Assembly (NCBI RefSeq): GCF_024498075.1
Contig: NZ_JANHOF010000015.1
Span: 1 to 64,000 of the forward strand
Direction: 5' to 3'
Length of the DNA: 64,000 bases
Origin: Paenibacillus mendelii
GTDB taxonomy: Bacteria; Bacillota; Bacilli; Paenibacillales; Paenibacillaceae
Numbering within the stretch: position 1 is the stretch's first letter; each line of letters starts with the position of its first letter. Position numbers and translations under genes: made by a program. This document shows positions 33,481 to 41,517 of the stretch, piece after piece. The notes under the pieces were generated by a model, which was not told the DNA's origin, searched no databases, and saw only the letters and a list, made by a program, of their open reading frames with translations.

Positions 33481-34233
33481 CTAACCTCTTAATAGAAGTG
33501 CGCCTTCCCGTATACAATTCAATGAACGGTTCCAAACCTCTTCTGTATTGCGGAAATCAGGAATCGAGACGCTGATCGCAGCGATAATGCTCCCGACCGA
33601 ATTATAGATTGGAGCCGAGATGCAGCTGATGCCTTCCACGGACTCACCGCGATTGTAAGAAATGCCTTCCTTTCGAATCGTCTCAAGCTCTGCAAGCAAC
33701 GCCGTTACCGTCGTAATGGTTTGGCTCGTAAGCGGCTGAAGATCTTCTTCCGGATATAAGCTGCGTATGACAGTCTCGGATAGGCCGCTCAACATCATTT
33801 TTCCTGATGCAGAGGCATATAGCGGTAACGTTTGTGTGAACTGGATGGCAAACCGCCGCGGATCGGTCGGATTCTTCTGCGCGACATAGACCAGTTGATT
33901 ACCTGCACGAATACCCAACATGATTCCCTCGTTAACTTCCTCGGCCATCCTACCGCCGATCGTCTCGAATTCGGTCACCAGATTTGTATTCTTCTGGCAT
34001 ATGCTGCTAATTTCGAATATTTTATAGCCGATACTGAATTGCTTGCCCAAGCTGTCAGATTCCAGATATCCTCGGGAGAGCATGTTGTGCAAGAGCTGAT
34101 GCGTGCTGCTTGCGGGCATATCGAGCCGTTTTGCTATATCCGAAAGGCTAAAGCTATCGTTCTCTCCTTTAAACAACTCTAGAATATCCATCACGCGTTC
34201 CGCCGATTTCACTTTAGTTGATTGCGCTTTCAT
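33481..34233 (-). CDS. IclR family transcriptional regulator
   Basis: A 250-residue regulator. N-terminal winged helix (about 5-65): SAERVMDILELFKGENDSFSLSDIAKRLDMPASSTHQLL. C-terminal effector domain (80-250): MLGIRAGNQLVYVAQKNP, LPLYASASGKMML, and GISYNRGESVEGISCISAPIYN. The ATG has AGGAGG nine bases upstream; the frame extends 72 bases further without support. It lies downstream of, and on the same strand as, the large glycan locus but after a terminator, so it is a separate unit. IclR proteins usually sense sugar acids or aromatic acids; regulation of the adjacent locus is a reasonable guess. Confidence 0.85.
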   Translation of the reverse strand: MKAQSTKVKSAERVMDILELFKGENDSFSLSDIAKRLDMPASSTHQLLHNMLSRGYLESDSLGKQFSIGYKIFEISSICQKNTNLVTEFETIGGRMAEEVNEGIMLGIRAGNQLVYVAQKNPTDPRRFAIQFTQTLPLYASASGKMMLSGLSETVIRSLYPEEDLQPLTSQTITTVTALLAELETIRKEGISYNRGESVEGISCISAPIYNSVGSIIAAISVSIPDFRNTEEVWNRSLNCIREGALLLRG

Positions 34234-34627
34234 AAAGTTAGTCCTCCTGCCTCGCCTGTAATCGGAATGATTCCAAATGTAAGAAATAGTTATACCATGC
34301 TCCAAGATTGCTTATACGATACAGCCAATCACTAGAATCCCTCCCTTAACTATATTTACCATTTATTTTAACGAACGCTTGTTCTCGTGTCAAGGGTCCG
34401 TAATGAGTAGTAACACCCTATTTCTCTATCCATTAGAACGCCTCCTTGCCTCTCACACAAATATAAAAACGTTCAGAAACGAAAGTACGCCAAACTCTGA
34501 TTTTGCGCACTTTATGCAGCACATATGTTCCCGCAACACCCTTCGCTCCTCAAGGTTTTACATAACAAAAAAACGTGGAGAGAATACTCTCATTCCACGT
34601 TTTCATTTCCCCAGGTACAGCTAATCT
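34234..34627. other. Intergenic region upstream of iclR-type gene
   Basis: Apart from the terminator at 34567-34601 it holds no recognisable gene; the 81- and 72-codon plus-strand frames lack ribosome sites and protein-like features. The promoter of the IclR-type gene should lie here but no good match was seen. Confidence 0.5.
34567..34601 (-). terminator. Terminator of the secreted glycosidase gene
   Basis: Minus strand: AACGTGGA, inner GAGA/TCTC pairs, TCCACGTT, then T7. It lies 27 bases past the stop codon. Confidence 0.85.
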
Positions 34628-37261
34628 TTACTCCGTTATTTTCTTGGCAAGCACCATCATATCTTGTAGATCGATCACGCCATCATGATTCAAATCCGCC
34701 CTCTTCGCCTGCTCCCAATCCGGACTGTTTACATTGCTGTTAAAGTACGTTGACATGATGGCCAAATCGCCAACAGTTACTTTTCCATCCAGATTTAAAT
34801 CTCCTTCATAGCCGATTACAATCGTGATGTTCGCAGGTGTACCCTGGGTTTCGCTGCCTTGGGCATTCCCAAGAATCACACTTGTAATGGAGATGACTCC
34901 AGAAGCTGTTGACGTGATGGGTTTCGCCTTGAAGGTAAGCTCGATAAGCTCTTTATCACTCGACACTGCGTTCCCGGCACCTGCACTAGCGAGAATGAAT
35001 TGAAGCTTGCCATCTGATGGTTTTACCGTACGGACAAGCTTCACTCCTGTTTGGACCGACTTGGCCGATACGAATTCCATGACCGATGCATCATAATCCA
35101 GCTTGATATCCTGAGCGTATACATCACCGACAACGCTGCTCAGACCATATCTGACGGTGAATTTTTTGCCCGGCTGCACGATGCCTTCTCCCGTTAGCGT
35201 GGTCTTCGCAGCTGTAGGTTCTGGTTCAGGGGCTATATTCACCGTCACCACAGCTGAATTGGAATCTTGAAGACCATTATTGGCCTTGAAATGGAAGGTG
35301 TCCGTTCCGCTGGCCCCCGAATTTGGGGTGTATGTAAATGCCCCTGAAGCCGCATTCGTAATCACTGCCGTTCCTTTGGTACCATTGGTTACAATGCTGT
35401 ACGTTAACGGATGACCTGCCGCTCCGTTTGCGACTAATGTTCCGCTAACCGCCGAGTTGGCTTGTGTCGCAATGGTGAGATTGCTTGCTGTCAGCTCACC
35501 TGCAGACGGTTCGAGTGCATATAGCCTGCCTTCCCCGGGTTCAAATTCAGCTGTCAGTTTCCCGGTGCCGGCATTATATGCAGCAGCCACTTCCAAGCCG
35601 GTCGTCTTGGATACTTCGGTGACGGAGGCTGGCGTATTCGACAATGTAAAATGCGCGCTATGCGCGTTCTCCAGATCTTTGTTGACCACCATCACAAACT
35701 CTCGGCCGTCCTCGTTCTCGAAGCGCGATACGATCATGGGCATCTCCGGTTCACCGGGAGTTGGCTGCCAGAAATACGTTGCTGGAAGCGCTGTGGCAAA
35801 AGGCGGTACCCCACCGGTATGATACACATCTTTGGACGTCAGTGAAAGCAGCGTTGTTCCCAGCTTCAATACCTCGCCATTAACTTCCTTCGCATAGTCG
35901 TACGTATCATTCTTTGTACCATCCGGCATAATCAGTCCATTGTCCATCCCCGCAGGGGTATGATAAGTAAAGTACACATACCCTTTAGCCCCATAAGCCA
36001 GCGTCGAATAGACTTGGAATTTCAGTTGACTCTCGGATGGCTCTATCATATTGAAATAATCATAAGACATCGATTGAATATAAGCCCAGAGATCCGTTCC
36101 ATTCAATAAAGATTGCTTGCGAAAATATTCCAGGGATTGATAATAGGGTTTCTCGTCAAATCCGGTCGATAAATACGGATAGGAGTCAAAGGAAATCATG
36201 TCCGGGTCCGTTGCCAGCCAGCTGTTCACGTAATTCTCGTAGCCGCCATTCACCGGATCATCCGTACCGCTGTAGTAATGCTGGCAAACATCGCATACCC
36301 CGTATAAATTCGTATATACCATATGGTCCGGATCGATCGCCTTGATCTTGTCCGATACGGATTTCAGCTTAGGGAACACATCAGCGAACGGTTCATCGAC
36401 CAGGTTATATCCGAGTATGGCGGGGTTGTCTTTATAGTGATTTACATAGGCTGTAATATATTCATCGGATAAATCGGCCGTCGGCGAGAAAGCGTTCCAA
36501 TTTCCTCCACCTGCTCGGGGAAGCGTCATTTGAAAATATAAATCGTTGTTTAAAGGTGTGCCGTTGGCATAAGCTTGGCCATCGGCATAAGCGTCGGATA
36601 CGCTTGTGAGGAATGGCCCCAAATCAGTCGTGCTGTTTGTCGTCAACTCCATATAGTAGGTTGTGTCGGGTGATACGACCGCGCCGTTGATGACAAACTC
36701 CGGATAATTACTGACGATTGGCCCGTTAAGTGTAGAGGTGCCGATCAGCGTTGTTTTGGCCGGGCTGTCATAAATGCTGATCGTGGCTGATTTGCCTGAC
36801 GGCCACGCGCCGCTTTTCTTGAATGACAGCTTCCAAATCGCCATCTCCGGCTGCGCGGGCGTTCGGAAGGATTGGCCGATGGATTTATCGTTGCGGATAG
36901 ACAAAGCATCTCCATCGTCATCGTTCTGGGAGACCCATTCTGATCTGTACCAGCGGATTCCCGTGTCCGTAACCAGCATCTTCAAGCCATTCGCTGCTGC
37001 CTTTTCCAAAGCCCAGTCGGTAGTGGCCGGCGTCGTATTCAGATTGCTGGCAACAATAAAATTAGCATTCATCGCCCGAATGTCTGCGAATGAAGCATCG
37101 GAGACGTCAACTGGAGGCGGTTCAACAAATATCCCGATCGGAAACTCTCCGGACACCGTCGGCGTCGGGTTAGGGTTTGCGTTTGCGTACGCGAAAGAAC
37201 CAAACATCAGTCCAAATGCCAGCATAAATACGTAAAACCCCGCCATTGTTTTTCTCAGCAT
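34628..37261 (-). CDS. Secreted clan-A glycosidase-like protein with cohesin and dockerin modules
   Basis: An 877-residue exported enzyme-like protein. Signal peptide 1-27. Catalytic-type TIM barrel (about 35-480) with NLVDEPF near 287-293 holding a probable acid/base Glu, SFDSYPY, and STLAYGAKGYVYFTYH as in GH42/GH5-type folds; a beta-sandwich of about 120 residues (130-250) is inserted in the barrel. A beta-sandwich tail reaches 590. A VCBS/cadherin-like module follows (590-677), then a cohesin-type module (685-815) and a type I dockerin (820-877) with the two calcium loops DLNLDGKVTVGDL and DLNHDGVIDLQDM. A close paralogue without the secretion signal and C-terminal modules lies at 38548-40281. 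Exact GH family not assigned. A cre site overlaps its promoter. Confidence 0.8.
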   Translation of the reverse strand: MLRKTMAGFYVFMLAFGLMFGSFAYANANPNPTPTVSGEFPIGIFVEPPPVDVSDASFADIRAMNANFIVASNLNTTPATTDWALEKAAANGLKMLVTDTGIRWYRSEWVSQNDDDGDALSIRNDKSIGQSFRTPAQPEMAIWKLSFKKSGAWPSGKSATISIYDSPAKTTLIGTSTLNGPIVSNYPEFVINGAVVSPDTTYYMELTTNSTTDLGPFLTSVSDAYADGQAYANGTPLNNDLYFQMTLPRAGGGNWNAFSPTADLSDEYITAYVNHYKDNPAILGYNLVDEPFADVFPKLKSVSDKIKAIDPDHMVYTNLYGVCDVCQHYYSGTDDPVNGGYENYVNSWLATDPDMISFDSYPYLSTGFDEKPYYQSLEYFRKQSLLNGTDLWAYIQSMSYDYFNMIEPSESQLKFQVYSTLAYGAKGYVYFTYHTPAGMDNGLIMPDGTKNDTYDYAKEVNGEVLKLGTTLLSLTSKDVYHTGGVPPFATALPATYFWQPTPGEPEMPMIVSRFENEDGREFVMVVNKDLENAHSAHFTLSNTPASVTEVSKTTGLEVAAAYNAGTGKLTAEFEPGEGRLYALEPSAGELTASNLTIATQANSAVSGTLVANGAAGHPLTYSIVTNGTKGTAVITNAASGAFTYTPNSGASGTDTFHFKANNGLQDSNSAVVTVNIAPEPEPTAAKTTLTGEGIVQPGKKFTVRYGLSSVVGDVYAQDIKLDYDASVMEFVSAKSVQTGVKLVRTVKPSDGKLQFILASAGAGNAVSSDKELIELTFKAKPITSTASGVISITSVILGNAQGSETQGTPANITIVIGYEGDLNLDGKVTVGDLAIMSTYFNSNVNSPDWEQAKRADLNHDGVIDLQDMMVLAKKITE

Positions 37262-37370
37262 TACGTGTTCACCTCATCCATCCTCATCATTTGTTAAGCA
37301 TCAAACCAACGCAACGATAAACCTCGTCTCGTTATACCCTCCCCCTTCTTCGAACCATTGACTACATACA

Positions 37371-37395
37371 GTAAGCGTTTACATGGTTATTATAA
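37371..37395 (-). promoter_or_regulatory. cre site and -10 box of the secreted glycosidase gene
   Basis: AGTAAGCGTTTACA (37371-37384) differs by one base from the palindromic cre TGTAAGCGTTTACA. It lies six bases downstream of a TATAAT box on the minus strand (37390-37395). CcpA bound there would block initiation, so the gene is probably glucose-repressed and has its own promoter. The -35 box is poor. Confidence 0.65.
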
Positions 37396-37458
37396 ATGGC
37401 CCCCACTTGTGAATGCTATTTGCCAATGTTGCTTTTATTGACATCTATTGCGTTCCTA

Positions 37459-38529
37459 TCATCCTAAGGAGAGGTGGCTGCAAAAAAGTTCAATCCCCTC
37501 ATTCTCCGGATCCAGCTCATGTCCGCCGTCGAAAGCTCGGGAAGCAAATCGGTTCGCGAGGTTCAATTGCTTATATAGATCTGCCACCTTATCGATCTCA
37601 GGCTGCGCATGCTTATAAAGGAATAGATCATCCCGCTTCCCGACCTCCAGGTAGAGAAAGCGCGGAGCAATCAGCGCACAAACCTCGGCATCCAAGAATC
37701 GGTTACCGGCATTAAACCAGGTGAAGTCCGACCAATCCACTTCAAAGCGATTATTAATAAAACAGGAGGAATACACAGCTTTGATTCTCGTATCAACAGC
37801 AGCCGTAAACATCGTATAAAACCCGCCATAGGATAACCCGATCATTCCAATTCTAGAGCCGTCAATGTCCGGCCTTGCTATCAAATAATCGATCGCCCGC
37901 CGGATTTTGTGAATTTCCACTGCAGCTATCGAACTTCCGACCTGCTTCAGCTGGTTATCGTATTGATTACGATGGAATTCAGGGCCGTACGAATCCGGGT
38001 GCCAAAGCAGCAGCTGCGGTGCGAATACGGCCGCACCCAGCTTCAATACCCGGCGTGTCATATCGTTATAATTAGAGGCTCCGTAGAACCCGGAACACAG
38101 CTCAGGAGTTCCCCACCCTCCATGCTGAGCAATAACAAGAGGATAAGGCTCGTCCCCGCTTGGAAGAAATAAGAGACCATAGGTCGTTAAGCCATAGTCC
38201 ACCTCTACCTCGACCCGGTAGATCCGTCCTAGCTTATCCTCGGATACGAAGTTAACCTTGGCCTCCGGTATTGCCGGAGCGCTGTCCCGGAAGCTGGATT
38301 CATGCCCCATCGTAAGCGGCCAGCCCAACATATGCTTAAGCTGCTCCCGCATGGGAGCAGCCTCTTTCTCGAATGCGGCAGCACTCGATGTATCCAGTTT
38401 AAAAAAAGATTCCCTCTTCTCTTCTGCTTCCTGACGCAGACGATGAATCAAATGATCGAATTGGAATTTTTGTTGTTCGCGGAACACATTACCGACAGCT
38501 GGATCCTCCTTGTACAGATCGTGGTCCAT
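37459..38529 (-). CDS. Dienelactone-hydrolase/acetylxylan-esterase-like alpha/beta hydrolase
   Basis: A 356-residue cytosolic alpha/beta hydrolase. Visible elements: YPLVIAQHGGWG (oxyanion loop), GAAVFAPQLLLW, the nucleophile elbow GLSYGGF, the acid region LEVGKRDDLF, and FDGGHEL with the catalytic His. Length and pattern fit the PF12715/AXE1-like esterases found in Paenibacillus glycan loci. No signal peptide, so it would act on imported oligosaccharides, probably removing acyl groups. It lies between the two paralogous glycosidase genes. Confidence 0.75.
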   Translation of the reverse strand: MDHDLYKEDPAVGNVFREQQKFQFDHLIHRLRQEAEEKRESFFKLDTSSAAAFEKEAAPMREQLKHMLGWPLTMGHESSFRDSAPAIPEAKVNFVSEDKLGRIYRVEVEVDYGLTTYGLLFLPSGDEPYPLVIAQHGGWGTPELCSGFYGASNYNDMTRRVLKLGAAVFAPQLLLWHPDSYGPEFHRNQYDNQLKQVGSSIAAVEIHKIRRAIDYLIARPDIDGSRIGMIGLSYGGFYTMFTAAVDTRIKAVYSSCFINNRFEVDWSDFTWFNAGNRFLDAEVCALIAPRFLYLEVGKRDDLFLYKHAQPEIDKVADLYKQLNLANRFASRAFDGGHELDPENEGIELFCSHLSLG

Positions 38530-38547
38530 AACCTTTCATTCCTTTGC

Positions 38548-40281
38548 TCAAGATTCTCCCAGTGCGTATAATCTCCCGTCTCCAGGTGCTAGACTCACGG
38601 ATAGCGTCCCTTCTGCAGCATGAAAGGTAGTCGCAATCTCATTACCAGTAGATTTGCAAACTTCTTGGACAGCTTGCAGTTCAGCGGACAGTGAGAACGT
38701 GAGCGATTGAGCTTGCTCCAAGTCCCGATTGACAACCATAATGAACTTTCTGCCGGTTTCATTCTCGAAATAAGAGATTATGAGCGGAACGGCAGATTCG
38801 CCCCCGGCGAGCTGCCAGAAGAAGTCCTCGGGCAGCGGCTCGGTAAACGGCGGCACAACACCCGTATGATAGACAGCCAAAGATGTAAGAGATAATAACA
38901 CGGACCCGATATTCAGAATCTCTCCGTTAATCGTTTTGGCATATTCATAGGTTTCGTTTTTACTTCCATCCGTCAGAATAATGGCGTCATGGATCTGTGC
39001 CAATTCGGGATCGGCACCCGTTGGTGTGCAATAGGTCCAATAAACGTATCCCTTGGCTCCATAAGCTAAGGTTGAATAAATCTGAAATCTCATTTGAGGC
39101 TCGTTTGGCTCCAAAATGTGAAAATAATCATAAGCAACACTTTGAATATATGCCCAAAAGTCAAGCCCATTTAACAGGCTCTGCTCGCGGAAAAACGCCA
39201 ATGTCTGATAGTGGACCTTTTCGTCGAACCCCTCTTTCTTAAACGGATAATAGTCATAGGAAATCATATCCGGATTCGTTGCGATCCAGTTCTTATAATA
39301 ATCCTCATATCCCATAGGCGGGGTACCCTCAAGGGAGTAATAATGTGTGCCTTCCTCATTGAGCGCATAATGATTGGTATAGATCATACGACCTGGATCA
39401 AGCGCTTTGATCCTGTCCGATGTCTCCTTGAGCATGGGATATAACTCACCGAAGGGTTCGTCAATTAAGTTATAACCAAGCACGGCTGCATGGTCCTTGT
39501 AATGATCAACCAGCGTCTCAATATAAGCATCCGATGGCCTGCCCGTTGGCGAGAATGCCGATATGCTGCCTCCATGCGGCGTTTTCAAAGTGATTTGAAA
39601 ATAAAGATCATAGGATGCGGGAGAACCATTCACATACGCTTGCCCGCCAGCATAACGATCGGCTGCACTCGTACTGAAAGGACCGAGCTCTGCCTGGCTA
39701 TCTGTCGTCAATTCCATATAATAGGTTGTATTCGCTGCTACCGGATAATGAGGCGTATCCGGTTTTACCGGCATATCATTCAGTCTGAATTCGGGATAAT
39801 GACTCTCGATTGGTCCTATAAGCGTAGAGCTTATTATGTGTTTTTCTTTGCTAGGTGAATCATAGACGCTTAAGGTCGCTGCTATTCCTTCCGGCCATGC
39901 GCCGTTCTTCTTGAAGGAAAGGATGGCAAGGCTCAAATCATCCACCCCGGGTGTTGTGAAGGTTTGACCGATCGAATGATCCTTGCGTAGATATACCCCT
40001 TCCCCATCATCGTCATTCTGGGAGATCCACTCCGACTGAATCCAGCGCATACCCGTGTCAGTGACGAGGATCTTCAATTGATTCGCCTCAGCCTTCTCCA
40101 ATGCCCAATCTGTTGTGGCCGGAGTAGTCAGCTGCTGGGCAACGATAAAATTCGCATTCATCGCCCTGATCTCAGCATAGGTGGCATCGGATGTTGCAGA
40201 TGGAGACGGTTCGACGAAAATACCGATCGGAAATTCCCCTGAAACAGTTGGTGTCGGGTTATTATTTTTACGTTTTCCCAT
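38548..40281 (-). CDS. Cytosolic clan-A glycosidase-like protein, paralogue of the secreted enzyme
   Basis: A 577-residue protein clearly homologous, segment by segment, to the first 585 residues of the secreted protein at 34628-37261: PTVSGEFPIGIFVEP, the inserted beta-sandwich, YNLIDEPFGELYP with the probable acid/base Glu, SYDYYPF, and STLAYGAKGYVYWTY. It lacks the signal peptide and the cadherin, cohesin and dockerin modules, so it probably works inside on imported fragments. The start used follows GAGGTG by nine bases; the ATG 27 bases upstream abuts the previous stop without a site. The pair is a duplication specialised for outside and inside. Confidence 0.78.
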   Translation of the reverse strand: MGKRKNNNPTPTVSGEFPIGIFVEPSPSATSDATYAEIRAMNANFIVAQQLTTPATTDWALEKAEANQLKILVTDTGMRWIQSEWISQNDDDGEGVYLRKDHSIGQTFTTPGVDDLSLAILSFKKNGAWPEGIAATLSVYDSPSKEKHIISSTLIGPIESHYPEFRLNDMPVKPDTPHYPVAANTTYYMELTTDSQAELGPFSTSAADRYAGGQAYVNGSPASYDLYFQITLKTPHGGSISAFSPTGRPSDAYIETLVDHYKDHAAVLGYNLIDEPFGELYPMLKETSDRIKALDPGRMIYTNHYALNEEGTHYYSLEGTPPMGYEDYYKNWIATNPDMISYDYYPFKKEGFDEKVHYQTLAFFREQSLLNGLDFWAYIQSVAYDYFHILEPNEPQMRFQIYSTLAYGAKGYVYWTYCTPTGADPELAQIHDAIILTDGSKNETYEYAKTINGEILNIGSVLLSLTSLAVYHTGVVPPFTEPLPEDFFWQLAGGESAVPLIISYFENETGRKFIMVVNRDLEQAQSLTFSLSAELQAVQEVCKSTGNEIATTFHAAEGTLSVSLAPGDGRLYALGES

Positions 40282-40308
40282 TTCTTGTAGCACCTCATTT
40301 GTTATCAT

Positions 40309-41451
40309 TTACTCAAGAATGAAGCCTTTAAAGTCTGCTTGAGTTGATGTACCTGTGAATACTTCAAGGAAATACAAACCCAGATCTAACTGGTCAATGA
40401 TGGTTTCCGCACCGGTCAAGCTTTTGGTTATGCCATTTATTTTGACATACGTAACAGGCGAGCTGCCTTTGTAAGCCTTCAACGTCAGCTTCCGTTTGGC
40501 GTTAACAAACACCCATACGGACATGATGATCATGTCTGCAGCATCCGCCTTCAAGCAGTCAACGTAAACTTTGAATGGATCCGTTGGCTCATTGGGCATG
40601 GTCAACCAGTCCTCCGGAACACTGTCCTTGATTCTTTGACTGGAATAATCGATTTTGGTATATCCATCTGCGACGATGGTACGATGTGACATATGAGCGA
40701 AGAGTACTTCCGCTTCGTACTTATGTCCAACGTCTCCAAAATGAAGCCGATCGGAAATAATTCGCTGTGTACTGATGGAAGAATACAGCAAGAACATCTC
40801 CGTATAGTGGTTCATGTCAATAAACTGGAGTCCGAGCTCCTCTGCCAATTCTCTCTTGACCTCGTTAGCTATACTTTCAATATGTTCACTCGTTCTCATC
40901 GGATAGTCTTCCATATATTCTGTTAATACTCCCGGTTGGACGATCGCTTGGGTCGTCAGGAGAAAGGGTTGGATTTTTTTCGAGAAGCACCAATATATAA
41001 TCTGTTTGATCGCCCCTTTGAATCCGTCCCTATAGGCTTTTTCACTGGCCTCATATAGCGGGTCATTGCGGTCATTGATCCCAAAGCCAATTCCAATCAT
41101 TCGGACGTCATGGTAAGCGGACGCCTCACCGAACTGCTCCTCTAATATGGTTAGCGCCCATCTCGCGGTTGTTGCAGTGAACCCCGCGTTATAAATGCGT
41201 AATATATCGTTATGGGCAGCCTGGCGGAGCAATTCTTCCAGTTTCTTAGTGAAGACATTCGGCGATGTGCTGTCCGCTCCAACGGTATTGGCGACCCAGT
41301 CTGTTGTATTAGCACCATCCACCGTACTGTCTCCGAGAAAAGCAATCGGGAATTTACTTCCCTGCAGCCATTCCGTCCAAGCATCGTTAAATGTGCAAAT
41401 TCGAGGCGGTTTCCACGTATACCACGAATCAGCAGATGGATTTATATGCAA
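40309..41451 (-). CDS. SGNH/GDSL hydrolase with C-terminal beta domain
   Basis: A 380-residue esterase-like protein. Block I FLGDSTVDGAN with the nucleophile Ser, the GIGFGINDRNDP block, and DRLHFGDVGH with the catalytic Asp/His. The last 110 residues are beta-rich (KRKLTLKAYKGSSPVTYVKING) and may bind carbohydrate. Start choice: a TTG seven bases after AGGGGAGG. The frame is open for another 66 bases up to the TGA of the preceding gene, in the same frame, but that stretch has no ribosome site. No signal peptide. Likely deacylation of imported glycan. Confidence 0.75.
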   Translation of the reverse strand: MHINPSADSWYTWKPPRICTFNDAWTEWLQGSKFPIAFLGDSTVDGANTTDWVANTVGADSTSPNVFTKKLEELLRQAAHNDILRIYNAGFTATTARWALTILEEQFGEASAYHDVRMIGIGFGINDRNDPLYEASEKAYRDGFKGAIKQIIYWCFSKKIQPFLLTTQAIVQPGVLTEYMEDYPMRTSEHIESIANEVKRELAEELGLQFIDMNHYTEMFLLYSSISTQRIISDRLHFGDVGHKYEAEVLFAHMSHRTIVADGYTKIDYSSQRIKDSVPEDWLTMPNEPTDPFKVYVDCLKADAADMIIMSVWVFVNAKRKLTLKAYKGSSPVTYVKINGITKSLTGAETIIDQLDLGLYFLEVFTGTSTQADFKGFILE

Positions 41452-41517
41452 GCCGTCGCCTCCCCTATAATTAAAGTACGGATGACGTTCTCGTGTTACG
41501 AGCCACCTGAAAACCAA

